Of a stretch of 64,000 bases of DNA, positions 35,148 to 46,298 are shown in pieces (position 1 is the first letter of the stretch; the number at the start of each line of letters is the position of its first letter). The position numbers were made by a program, and so were the translations under genes. The notes beneath the pieces were generated by a model. The model had not been told where the DNA came from. It saw only the letters and a list, made by a program, of their open reading frames with translations, and searched no databases. The DNA is from Acephala macrosclerotiorum. Lineage: Eukaryota; Ascomycota; Leotiomycetes; Helotiales; Mollisiaceae. The stretch lies in NCBI GenBank assembly GCA_014904845.1, contig MU119214.1:310001-374000 (forward strand), given 5' to 3'.

Positions 35148-37291
35148 TCAATTCTTGCTCTTCTTCTTTTTCTTCTTCTCGGACTTCTCGCCTTCCTCTA
35201 CTTCCTCGACTAACTTCCGCTTCTTGCTGCTGGTGTCTGGTGTTTCTGTTGATTTAGGGACCTTGACTTTGATGGGTGTGCCGTTCTCTTGGACTTCGAT
35301 AGATCCTTTTGCGAGCTTCTTCTTGTATTTCTTCAGGGAGATTCCCATGGCTTTGGCAGCTGCGATGTCTGGATCTTCTGCTGAGGGTTGAGGCGTGGGT
35401 ATTTCCTTTTCTGCTTTGGCGGCTTTCTTTGCGGCTTTTGCAGCCTTCTTCCTCGCCTTTTTGGTTTCCTCGTCGGTTTCTGAGTCTGATCCCTCCTCTT
35501 CGTGCTTCTTTCCGTTCGCTACTGGCTTGGCCTTGGTGCCGTTCAGGTTTGGTGGTGCGAGGCCGAGACCTGCGTCTACATCGGCCATTTCCTCGTCGGA
35601 GTCTTCCTCTACTTCTTCTATCAGAGGTTTCTTGGGTTCCTCGACCTTTGGCTTCTTTTCCTTCTTTTCTTTCTTCTCCTTTTTGGACTTCTTCTCGGAC
35701 ACAGGCTCAACGGCAGCAGGCGCGTCACCAGCAAGCCCATCGGCATCTGCGTTGTACTTTCTGGCCTCCTTTACTTCCCATTTGCTTGGTTGTGCGATTT
35801 TTCCATTTGGTCCGACTGCGACACCTCTGGGTAGTAATGGCTTGCCTTCCAGAGCTCGGAGATGTCTCTCGACCTTTGCTCGCGATAGGACGCCAAGAGC
35901 AGATCTCTCCTCATCATCCACATCGTCACCCTTGCCTTCACCTGAGGCGCTCCAGTCTGAGAGAGCATCGACACGGAGACCAATAGCTGCCTTGGCTGCC
36001 AACATACGTGCGATCTTTCCCTTGTTCTTTCCAGTAGCCTGACCAACGAGAGATGCGTGGTAGATAAGACCGTACTTGGGTGTGTCGTGCTTGGTCTTGA
36101 GAGCTCGGAACAAAGCCTTCTCGGCACCGAGAATTTGGATGGTAGAAGCGGGGCTCTTTGCGAGATTCATGAGGGATCCGGAGTGAGCGATCAATCTAGC
36201 TCCGACTAACTCGCCAACCATCTCGGTCAAGTTGGGTGCGATAGCTGCCATACGGGCAGTCAAATAGAGGGACAGTTGCTGGCGGTATTCGGTGAAGCCA
36301 ACAACTTGCTCGGCAAGAAGTTGGATGTTCTCTAAATCCTCTGGGGTGATCTCGGTGCCCATACTGACTTCTGCAGCAGCCTTGACAGCAGTCTCGATCT
36401 CTTCTGGTAGAATCTCGGACAGGTCTGTATTTGAGGTGGCTGTGCGCATACCGACCTTCAAGATCACACGAGCATAAGCAAGGTTGTCATTGACAATCTT
36501 ACCCATCTCAGGGAAATGCCATCCATACCACTCCTTCACTCTCATAGCATAGGTATTCAATTCCTTGTCCAAGTCGTCGAGAAGCGCAATAGCCTGGATA
36601 ATCATGGTATCGACCTTGTCTGGGGAGAACTTGAGCTTATGCCGTGATAGCGAATGCGAGAGACCCAAGGACATTGTGGAGATATTCTCTTGCTTGAGAC
36701 CTGGGATCAGAGAAGGAAGATGGTCGCGAATCGCGCGGTAGATCTCGTTCGTGGTGGTATCGGAGATGGGAGTGAGAGTGAGACCAGGTAGCTTATTGAT
36801 AGCTGCGCCCAATTTGGGGTCGGCCACAGCCAGAGAAGCTTTCTTTTCATCTTTGAGGGAGTCGAGGAGCGTAGCCAGCATCGGCGATACTATTGAACAA
36901 TCAGCATGCATTTTACTAAAATATCGAAAAGCACAGGAGCCGAGCTCTCCCGCGAGAGTGTCCCAAGAGCTTGGCTCCCAAAATGTCCCCAAAACAAAGG
37001 TAGATTTCGACGTACCCTTCCCCTCCACCAAAGCTGCGACTTCTTCGAGAGCAGTTGCGGCGCTATCGAACTTCTGGAAGGTTTTCAATTTTAAACTACA
37101 AGCGCATTATAATTAGCTATTTGGAAACAAAATATGGCAAAGCAATCGCATGTCAATTGTACTCACAGTTCGTTAATCCCCTCGCTCGTTACAATGTCAG
37201 AAGAAAGATCATCTTTCTTCAATATTTTCTTGTCTTTGGCCTTGAAAAGGGCAAAACCAGCACTCGTTTCGGTGAGAACGAAGAGCCCCAT
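35148..37291 (-). CDS. NOP58: Nucleolar protein NOP58, box C/D snoRNP core
   Basis: Exons 37167-37291, 37016-37095 and 35148-36889 give 648 residues. The start [16 protein letters not shown] is the NOP58 N-terminus, and LKLKTFQKF follows across the first splice. The Nop domain is clear ([68 protein letters not shown]). The tail is the expected Lys/Glu-rich KKE/D repeat region with acidic patches. In the family, NOP58 binds box C/D snoRNAs with NOP56, fibrillarin and Snu13 for 2'-O-methylation and pre-rRNA processing in the nucleolus. The second intron (36890-37015, 126 bp) has no stop in frame, so its retention would leave the frame open; homologues run EGK directly into VSPMLATLL, so I treat it as spliced. 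Confidence 0.96.
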
Positions 37292-37512
37292 CTTGACTTG
37301 AAGGTGTTTTCGGAGCTGTGAATTATCTCAATCTTGAAGGTCGAGTTTCTCGAGCGCACCTCGAAAATAATTTTTGTTCAAGCAGAATCTTGTGCTTTAG
37401 CGTAGTAGGGGCCAACGCTAGTCCTGATATAGATTAGCGGCATCATCTGCTAGGGCAGCTGGTAGGCAGGTATGATAGCTCATCACCACGACAATTAAAA
37501 CCTTCATACAAA
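37292..37512. promoter_or_regulatory. Divergent promoter, NOP58 / VMA6
   Basis: Only 221 bp lie between the two start codons, so a bidirectional promoter is likely. No individual site is claimed. Confidence 0.5.
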
Positions 37513-38776
37513 ATGGAGGGCCTTCTATTCAATGTCAACAATGGTTACATCGAAGGAATTGTTCGGGGATATCGCAACGGGCTCTTAACAGGTCAAAACT
37601 ACAACAACTTGTGAGTTAAATGAAAGTCCACATTAATATGCTCTTAACAGTCACTGATATTTGCCTCACCCTCCAGAATCCAATGCGAGACGATTGATGG
37701 TCCGTCAAGATCCAAAGGATGTAGATGACGAAGCTGACTTTCTACCAGACCTCAAGCTTCAGTTGCAAGGACCGTACGGCGATTTCCTCGCCTCTCTTCC
37801 TCCCAACCCTTCGACCTCAACTCTTGCTGCGAGAACGACCGACAAGCTTATCTCAGAATTCCGATATGTACGAGCGAACGCTGTCGGATCCCTTGCGAAG
37901 TTCATGGACTACCTGACTTATGGATACATGATCGATAATGTGGCTTTGCTGATTACGGGAACATTACACGAAAGAGATACTCGGGAACTGCTAGAGAGAT
38001 GCCATCCTCTGGGTTGGTTCGAGACGATGCCTGTTCTTTGCGTGGCAACCAACATCGAGGAATTGTACAACAGCGTCTTGATCGAGACACCACTTGCGCC
38101 ATACTTCAAGGGAAGCTTGAGCCACCAGGACTTGGACGAGCTGAATATCGAGATTGTCCGCAACACGCTGTACAAGAACTACCTTGAGGATTTCCACAAC
38201 TTCGTCAACACCGACCCAGAAATGGCAGGTACGCCAACGGCGGAGGTCATGACCGAGATTCTGGAATTTGAGGCTGATCGACGAGCTATCAACATCACCC
38301 TCAACTCGTTTGGAACTGAGCTATCGAAGGCGGATCGCAAGAAGCTGTACCCATCATTCGGCCGCTTGTATCCAGAAGGCTCTTTCATGCTTTCAAGGGC
38401 GGACGATATTGAAGGCGTCAGAATTGCTGTGGATGGTGTTGGTGATTATAAGAGCTACTTCGAAGCTACCGGAATGGGCCAAAACAGCACAGGTGCCGGA
38501 AATATGAGCGGTGGTGCTGGATCTGAGGGCAAGAGCTTGGAAGACTTGTTCTACCAGAAGGAGATGGAGATCTCGAAGAGCGCTTTCACAAGACAATTCA
38601 CATTCGCCATTGTCTATGCTTGGGTCAAGTTGAGGGAACAGGTACGGTTAACCAGACGGATTCGTACAATAGCATTACTAACATTGTTATAGGAAATCCG
38701 AAACATCACATGGATTGCTGAGTGCATAGCACAAAACCAAAAGGAGCGCATTAGCAATTACATTAGTGTATTTTAG
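37513..38776 (+). CDS. VMA6: V-type H+-ATPase V0 subunit d
   Basis: Exons 37513-37610, 37677-37699, 37749-38641 and 38693-38776 give 365 residues. The second exon is only 23 bp and supplies IQCETID. With it the start reads MEGLLFNVNNGYIEGIVRG, then NNLIQCETIDDLKLQL, which is the conserved subunit d N-terminus. Later motifs are GPYGDFLA, YMIDNVALLITG, HPLGWFE, LEDFHNF, ADRRAINITLNS, YPSFGRLYPEG and the C-terminal RNITWIAECIAQNQKERI. Subunit d sits on top of the c-ring in the vacuolar/endosomal proton pump, joining V0 to the central stalk. Length is normal (yeast Vma6 is 345). The intron after the micro-exon has a less usual GTCCGT donor. Confidence 0.96.
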
Positions 38777-38941
38777 AGTCCCTGCATGTTTTGATACTCC
38801 TCTTTTCGACCTCGGCTCATAGCTGCCAATGGTTTGTAGTTATTATTGGTGGGAAGGCGCAGGGAGATAATGATATGGTTTACAACCGGTTTGTGCGCTT
38901 CATAACCTCTATAATACATGCCGGCCTATGATGTACAAAGC

Positions 38942-39951
38942 TTACAAGCTGATTTCGCCTTTCCATGTTCCCTCAGTCAACCCAAGAGTGTCGGTCACAT
39001 GCTGCCATCTATCACCTCCTCGCTCCTTCCTCCGTAGGTATCTTAACAACTTCTGTCTCTTGTGAACCATGATCCTCAAGTTTCTCTTGTTAATCTTATC
39101 CTTCTTGCCTCCTCTCGTGTCAAGTTGATCTGCAAGGACTTTGATCTTTGCAGTCAATATCGCAATCTGAACCTCAGAGCTCCCAGTGTCTGGTCCTGCT
39201 CTTGGTGTCTTCTCCGGTAACACCTTGTCTCCTCCTACTACATCGGGATTCGTCGGTGCTCGAGGTCTCAAAGTAGAGTCCGTCTTGTGTCGTCCAAACG
39301 TGTCTATACATCGCATAACATTCGCCCTCGTCTTGTCCTTCTGACTTGCATTTGCCAGACTGACAATTCTTGCTAACGCGGCCGTAGCATTCTTGTGACC
39401 TTCTTCATGCTTCTTCTTTGCTGCTGCTTCGAGTGCAGGATCTGCCGAGTCTCGAACCTTGTCGATAATAGGTTCCGTCAGGCGCTGAGAGTGATTGATG
39501 GATGCTTCAAGCTCAGAAGGCTTGAGGAAGTGATTGAGAAGAGTATCATCTGCAGATGTGATCCGTACACCTCCTGATTCATCGAATATGACTTCGTGGA
39601 GAACTGCTGAACCGCCAACATTGTCAAGGGACTCAATGAATGGTGTGGTGATGCCTCGAACTGGGTCTCCTAATGCGGCTTTCCGTTGTTCTTGAAGCTC
39701 CGCTTGACGTGACATGTTGGCATCTTTCCTTTGCTTCGCTTGGGCTAAAGCGTATGGGTCTTTATATTTCCTCCTCTGGGCCATTGTCACCACATTGGCG
39801 ACTTGGGTGACGGGGAGTTGAGCGCTTGAGGATGGAGCTGGGCGGAAGCATACTGCAATTATGGTTAGTCGGGTACTAAAAGCTTTACAATTAATCTTCA
39901 CTTACACTGCGACACGCCGAAGCGTGAAGGAACCAGTATTCGAGGAGGCAT
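38942..39951 (-). CDS. MRPS28: Mitochondrial small ribosomal subunit protein uS15m
   Basis: Exons 39906-39951 and 38942-39852 (53-bp intron) give 318 residues. The N-terminus MPPRILVPSRFGVSQ is basic, hydroxylated and free of acids, as expected for a mitochondrial presequence. The S15 domain is at the C-terminus: TGSSEVQIAILTAKI, KINKRNLRIMVHKRQKLLRY and LRRKERGG. About 190 residues before it form the long N-terminal extension seen in fungal mitochondrial S15 (yeast Mrps28). It binds small-subunit rRNA. The gene converges on VMA6 with 165 bp between stops and diverges from RPS0. Confidence 0.93.
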
Positions 39952-40372
39952 GGCGAGTTACCTACTCTCAGTCAATTCCAGACTCTCTTTGTAGCAATGC
40001 TCGAGAACATTTCTGAACTAGTGCTAATACAGCTTAGGCAGCTTTACTCTTTCTTTTTGCCTTGAAATTGAGGCTCAAGAGTCATGCACTGCGATAAGGG
40101 TCAACAAAAATCCGATAAGCCCTTTTCGCTTAGCTAGCTTGATTGGTCGACCGCGCACACTCGAATTTGTCGCGATCCTTGAAATATCTTCATCTTTCCC
40201 GTAACTTCGAGGACAACGACAGACCGTCACTACCATCTGTAACCTACCCTTTTCTTTGCCTCCTCTTTTCAATTCTGCTGAGGAAGGACTCCCGAGCGAG
40301 CTTAACCTTTCTCGTATTTTCTTTTTGTAGGAAATACACATACTAATTCCTTGTAGTCAAGAAACCTTCAAG
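39952..40372. promoter_or_regulatory. Divergent promoter, uS15m / RPS0, with possible leader intron
   Basis: 421 bp between start codons. The RPS0 side has a strong pyrimidine-rich stretch (about 40228-40325). Just before the ATG is ACTAATTCCTTGTAG, which looks like a branch point and acceptor of an intron in the 5' leader (end near 40355). The donor is not certain. Confidence 0.45.
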
Positions 40373-41479
40373 ATGGCACCTTCCCAACTCCCCCCGATCT
40401 TCAATCCTACCTCGCAGGACATTGAACAACTCCTCGCGGCGCAGGTCCATTTGGGATCAAAGAACCTTCAAGTTCACATGGTAAATAGACATCCGGAGCT
40501 GAGCTATTCGCAAGGACTTGCCTCCTCCCGATCCTCAGCTCCTCCCATACTTCAAATCGCATACTGATTGATCTATAGGAGCCTTACCTCTGGAAGACTC
40601 GACCGGACGGCGTGAATATCTTGAACATTGGGAAAACCTGGTGAGTATTGCAGTGAACGCGTTAAGAGATTTGCGCTGATATATTGTGAACCAAAGGCAA
40701 AAGATCGTCCTAGCAGCCCGAATCATCGCAGCCATCGACAACCCAGCCGATATTTGTGTTATCTCTGCTCGTCCCTATGGTCAACGTGCTGTCCTGAAGT
40801 TCGCCGCCCACACTGGTGCCGTCGCCATTGCTGGTCGTTTCACTCCCGGTAACTTCACCAACTACATTACCCGCTCCTTCAAGGAACCCCGCCTCATCAT
40901 CGTCACTGATCCTCGCACCGATGCTCAAGCTATCAAGGAGGCTTCCTATGTCAACATTCCCGTTATTGCCCTCTGCGATACTGACTCCCCAACCGAGTTC
41001 GTCGATGTTGCTATCCCAACCAACAACAAGGGTCGTCATGCTATTGGTTTGGTTTGGTGGATGTTAGCTCGTGAGGTCCTCCGTCTTCGTGGCTCCATTG
41101 CCAACCGCGAGACTGAGTGGGATGTCATGGTTGATTTGTACTTCTACCGTGATCCTGAGGCCGAGGAGAACAAGGAGGCTATCGAAGACAAGGTTCCAGG
41201 CGCTGATGAGGTCGGAGCTGCTGCCGTTGATACCGGCTTTGCCGGTGCTGGTGGTGACTGGGAGGTACGTTTGAGATCCTTCAAATTTTGTTCTCCATGT
41301 GCTAATTGTATGGCTAGGTCTCTGGTGCTAGCGCTACTGCTTTCGCGGGAGCTACTGCTGCTGCCCCTGCTGCTGCTGGTGCTGGATGGGATGCTTCTGG
41401 TGATGACTGGGCTGCCTCTGGTGCCGCTGGTGGAGAGTGGGGTGCTGCTGAGCCAACCAAGCCTGCTGATAACTGGTAG
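40373..41479 (+). CDS. RPS0: Cytosolic 40S ribosomal protein uS2 (Rps0/RPSA)
   Basis: Exons 40373-40480, 40579-40640, 40697-41264 and 41318-41479 give 299 residues. The family core is nearly continuous: [96 protein letters not shown] and [13 protein letters not shown]. The C-terminal tail is the usual Ala/Gly/Trp-rich one ending in PADNW. uS2 is needed for 40S maturation and lies at the head-body junction. Codon use is restricted compared with neighbours (many GCT, GTC, CGT and AAG), as expected for a highly expressed gene. Confidence 0.97.
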
Positions 41480-41960
41480 ATGTGATACCATAGCGAACGG
41501 ACTGATTACACATGGCTGTTTCTTGAGGGTAAGCTTGACAAATCTCGATGAGGGAAAGATATCTAAAGCTTTATAGCTTTAGGGGAATGCCCTGATTTGT
41601 CGGTCATTGGGGTTGCTTGATCGTGCTCCGCCTTCTTGTTTTCGGTCAGTCTTCATAGGAGCATAGCTTTGGCGCAACTATGGAAATCAAAAGTCCTTCA
41701 CCTTCACACAACCAAGTCTTTTGATGAATATTACATACCTTGACGTGACCCAATCACCACCAAATCACAAGTTCAGGATTGAAGGCGTTTGTCTAGGTCC
41801 AAAGTGCCTAAAACCCATGCATGTATGGTTCTTTCCAATAGCCCTTGCACGGATCTTCCTACCTCTCCTCTGGCTGCGAAGTTCATGCGCAGCTTTCCCA
41901 ATTCAAATTCACCCCTATCTTTTTGTCATTGCGTTCTCCCAGGTTGTACCTATGCTTTTC
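41480..41960. other. 3' region of RPS0
   Basis: No gene is recognised. It contains the RPS0 3' untranslated region. Confidence 0.4.
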
Positions 41961-42472
41961 TCATTTCTTTTGTGTGTGGTTCATATCCCGCTCCTCAACC
42001 TCCTCATTCAATCCAGCATCTGCATCCTCTCGCAGAGACTTCTGCTCCTCCTTCAATTCCTCCAGCATATCTTGCGTAGTCTTTCGCAGCTTTACGTTGG
42101 TCTCCGTCATCTGAATAGCATCCGCCTCATCAAGGACTTCAAGTGCTCCCCCTGGGTGCTTTTTGGCTAGCGTCGGTGACACAATGCCAGAAGGATTTGA
42201 AGAGTTTCTACCCTCGTGTAACGTGGAAGGTACGGTTTCTGAAGTAGATCCGTACATTTTTCGCGGCATATGTCTTATTCGCCACCGAAAAACGCGACTC
42301 TTGCATGTAGGAAGTATCACTTTGCACATTAGAAATGGCATACAAGTTGATGTCGCGCATGAAATATTCGCGCTTTCGCTGTGTAGAGTGGTTCCTCGTT
42401 TGGAGAAAACGTAATGTTAACCTTGCGCTCGGCAGAGTCTCGCACAACTTTCTTTTCTCCGACGGGTTTCAT
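41961..42472 (-). pseudogene. Possible gene remnant in three frames
   Basis: Three successive open pieces on the minus strand together read like one protein. The first begins MKPVGEKKVVRDSAERKVNI at 42472, the second contains RDINLYAISN and NKTYAAKNVRIYF, and the third ends in a charged coiled coil (TETNVKLRKTTQDMLEELKE). Each has protein-like composition, but they lie in different frames with no convincing introns between them. I do not recognise the family. It may be a decayed gene or mobile-element fragment, or chance. Confidence 0.3.
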
Positions 42473-44106
42473 GTCTTAAAAATTCTTGGTGCTGATCCAA
42501 GGATTAAAGGCTGTTTGCAAAAGACTTCGAGCGTAAAGAAACCCCAAACCCAAGCAACGTTGACAAATCCACCTTCGAGTGCCTTCACTTTGTAGCAGAA
42601 AAACCGAATTAACTTCCCAATATGAACTCAGAGACGCAACATAGTAGACCCACCCCAAGCCCTCCGGGTAAGTCTTGGAACTATTCTCTTATCCGTTGAA
42701 CTCAAGGATTTCAGCACGAAATTTATCCTTGCCAGGAGGCACATTGAAGTAGATGCACCCGAAATTTTCGAGTCATGAACCTGCCGAGAATGTTATTGCA
42801 CCCTTTTTCAGGGCTATCAAGGTTGGAAGTTCATGGCCTTTTCAATGTTCCACGGGACGACCCGCACTGCAAACGTACAGTACGTTCAGTTATTGAGCCG
42901 CAAGTCGCCCGATCTCCGAAAATATATGAATTCAAAATTGACAAGTCAATTTTCTCAACGTCAGTAACCCCTGCCCGATCTAGGGCTTACCATGTAATTC
43001 ATCCATATAATTGATCACATATAGCACCCTTCCACGTGAGCGATTCGCACATCTTACTGGTTTTCACGAAGTCAACATTTCATGCTCAAGAGTGACATTT
43101 TCTGCCGTGTACTCTAGCAATTGAATGTCTGTCGAGCTTGTCGGGCGTTCACCAACCACATCAGCTGGTACAAGGATCAATATTTCTCTATTGGACCTTC
43201 CCAAAGCACAGATCACCAGTTCATATTGAGTGTGGGAAAAACGACATCTCGATTTAGATTTCATGCTGAGTCATCTACACCATCTCCCCTATCCCTCCAG
43301 GGTAGCAGATCACGGGGATACGAAGCAAAGCCACTATCACAAGGATTGTCCTAGCAGTCGTCACGCTCTACTTCACGGCACACCCTCTAAACTAGATCGA
43401 GGCACATCTCACTTCATTTCAAGCACATCTCACGCTCTCCACCACTCACAGCACCTCCTTGGAGCTCATAACAGCATGGAGAACACGTGAGTTACTAAAA
43501 CAAGCTACCCTGCCTCCTCTCAGCCAGGAATTTCAGAATACTCCAGAGAAACAAGAGCTACGCTTTCCCCAAAACAGCAAGAAAAGCTCCCAAAGCAGTA
43601 AGAAACCACCCAGAACAGGCAAGAGGGTCCTGTCATCCCATCTACACCATACACTCTCCCAGCACACACGTCCCAACCAGCCCGTCCTGTCGATCCACCA
43701 CAGAAGACACCACAGAAACCAGGCACGACCCACCTCAGAGCCCGTCCCGCGACCCCGGCCACTGCCAGGGCCCCAAACGAAGCGCACTGTGACTGGCATA
43801 TGCAAGCTGGCCGGGCACTACTGCAATCAACATCCAGTGCCTGCGCCTGCGCCCGCCGCCATGGAACCAGCTGTCCAATCATAAGTCATAACGTCGTAGC
43901 TTGCGAATCTGAATACGCGCGCTGTAAAGCAGCAGTGTGGGGTGAGCGAGCGGGTATTAGCCGCCCAGCAACCACCTACCACACTACTGGTAAGGAAAAG
44001 ATATGTACATGGATGAAAGTAAATAGAAGGAGATGGCGACGGTGACAATAGACTTCCGTTTTTAGAAAAGGGGTATTTTCAGCGAAAGGAAGAACGATCG
44101 ACGAGC
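42473..44106. other. Intergenic region with a Pro/His-rich low-complexity stretch
   Basis: No gene is recognised. From about 43380 to 43880 the plus strand is rich in CCA, CAC and CAG and gives overlapping low-complexity frames (141 codons on plus, 120 and 90 on minus), none convincing. This may be unstructured promoter or 3' sequence. Confidence 0.4.
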
Positions 44107-44833
44107 TTAGTATTCTGGTGATGGGTAGCGCGCGCGGGCTTGCTTGTACTCCTTGGGGTGTTTGCGCGAAGCCTTGGTCTTCATTGACCTGGTCGGGTTG
44201 TCAGCGCGATTCTGAGGAGGTAGCAGAGAGAAGGTAGGGATGGGTTGTCGTTGCGCTCCCCCCTGAAACAGTCTCTACAAGCGAGATTTGGCGAAATTGA
44301 GAAGACTTACGAAACGCGCTTTTGCGTCCACTCCAAATCTCTCCTCACTTCCTTCGCATCCGCATAGCCTTCAGCTAATCTGGCTCTTGACTTCTCGAGT
44401 CGCTGTTGTGCCAGAGCTTGCAAGTCCATGAGCTCGCGGTGCTTGGCATTCAACAATCCTGATCTGCGCAATTGTCAGCGAGTGCAATTGATCGCAAGGA
44501 GCAGAATACTTACGTTTGCGCTTGAACAGCCAAAGTGCGATCAAGAGGAAGAGGGTCGAATGCGCTCTGGAAGCGATCTTGCATGTACTCTTGCATATCT
44601 ACGCCATTGGCAGAAGATGTGCTGTCGTACTCGCTTGAGCTTCCAGCGTAACTGCTGGAAGTCGCAGAGTAGGCAGAGTGGCCGTAAGTTCCAGATCCGG
44701 TAGTGACGGATTCTGGAGCCTCGGGAGGAGAGACTGCGTAGCCATGAGTGGCAGGAGCATATGTATATTGCTGTTTGTGAGGAACAGCGATGGGGAGCGA
44801 AGTGGTCTGGTAGTAAGATGTCTGGTATGCCAT
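44107..44833 (-). CDS. KXD1: KxDL-domain protein (BLOC-1-related KXD1-like)
   Basis: Exons 44514-44833, 44311-44463 and 44107-44188 give 184 residues. The N-terminal 85 residues are low-complexity (Tyr, Ser, Thr, Pro). The KxDL domain follows: FDPLPLDRTLAVQAQT, then SGLLNAKHRELMDLQALAQQ, RLAEGYADAKEVRRDLEWTQ and a basic end KHPKEYKQARARYPSPEY. It is predicted to be helical throughout, probably coiled coil. In yeast Kxd1 is part of the endosomal BLOC-1 complex, and animal KXD1 belongs to BLOC-1/BORC lysosome-positioning complexes. The long Ser/Tyr head is typical of filamentous fungi as far as I recall. All three exon joins keep the frame. CT-rich leader DNA lies upstream to about 45100. Confidence 0.88.
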
Positions 44834-46298
44834 TGTGAAAGATGATGTAATGTCAAGTGGCAAAGGGGCTGGTGGTAGTAAAGAAGTGTAGTGAGGTAAG
44901 GAGTAGTGTGGTGATGTGTGGGAGTAAGAGTGAAGTAAGTATGTGAGTATGTGTTTGTGTTAAGGTGAAGTGATGTTTGACTTGTGAGACAAGGTGTTTG
45001 TAAGGCAGTGAGGTCTGAGAGTGTGCAAACGGATGGAAAGGAAAGAGAAAGGAAAACTTTCTAAAAGGTCTCTGGACCTCCCTTTTATACCCGTCCTGAG
45101 CCCTCCTCGCTAGAGCAACTGCCAACCATCGAGGAGAATCGGGGGGAATGGTCTTGACCCCTTCGTTCAGACTCCGTATCTATGACCCCGCTCGAGGAGC
45201 ATGAAGATAGGCTGATTGTTCTTGGTCTTCCTGACTAGTTCCATGCCACCAACGTCTCCGATCCGCACTCCCGTCCTCTTACGTTTGCCCCGAGCCCTTC
45301 CAAGCTTGGAGAGGTATCGACGATGGGGTGATCCCTGGAATTCTGGCTTACGCAGCCGGCGCGGATTGGTCTAGACTAGAGTTTCTATTGCTCAGAGATA
45401 GCCGTCATGCTATTGCATGTGCCGAAGTTGAACGGTATTGGTGGATAGGAGAGGGAGGGGAGAGAAATTCTTCATAATTTGGATTTTTCAAGGCACTACG
45501 CCGACTGTCAGGTAAACGAAGAAGCGCGCTGACTCTAGTGGGGGCAAAAGCAGCGACGAGACATGGCCGCAAGGCAGAGTGGGCTCGTGGAGGGCAAGAA
45601 AGGAAGCTGGATGGCTAAAGGGAGATCAGAGAAGTCGTGGTGTTCGTCAGGCAGAGATGCTGTATGTATTGACAGCACACTCGGTTCGAATCTGCCCAAA
45701 AAAAAATTCCAGACCCTGGTAACCTTACGTTTGATCGTCATTGGGCGTCCGGCGGCCCTACGAACGAGTAAAGAGGCTAGCGCACGATCACAGGACGGCG
45801 TTGTAATGCGGGCGAAGGCTGAGCATATTAAAGCCATCAGATAAAGTGCCCAAAGTCTATAAGATTAGTATGAATTTCCTAGAGGCGTCCCTAGGGCATC
45901 GAGCCCTTTCACCCGTTCATTTTCTCCAGATGGCTTGAGAGCCTGCAGCCGCAGATGTCCCAGCTGGCGGAGGCGATTCAAACGGTGCGCAGCCGACGAT
46001 ACGTCGCAGGGCTGGGTCAGTGGTTGATTCGTGGACCAATGAAGGAGCAGATGAGGCAAAATGTTGCCGTTGTAGAAGATCAGAAGCAGAGTGGGCAGCT
46101 TTGGCTCCGAGACTACATGGTAAGCAGTTCGGATCAATCTGATGCACGACCAGCGAATCCCCACATGCTCCCACAGGCTGCATTACCTAGGAAGAGGCAT
46201 TATTGTATTCGTTCCGCCTTAATGCACGCTATCTGTGCTACCGAACGCCTGCCCTTCCTGTAAATCTCTATATTCGGCGAGACTGGCCCATGTACAAT
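44834..46298. other. Intergenic region
   Basis: It contains the CT-rich leader of the KxDL gene (44834-45100) and the 3' end of DGK1. Short overlapping frames around 45865-46263 on both strands show no known motif. Confidence 0.45.

Noticed and set aside
35309..36042. Two plus-strand open frames of over 200 codons
   Set aside because: They are antisense to the Lys/Glu-rich tail of NOP58, whose codon bias leaves the opposite frames open. They are Phe/Ser/Leu-rich without motifs.
43459..43884. Pro/His-rich plus-strand frame of 141 codons
   Set aside because: Composition follows a CCA/CAC-rich DNA stretch, and the opposite strand is equally open.
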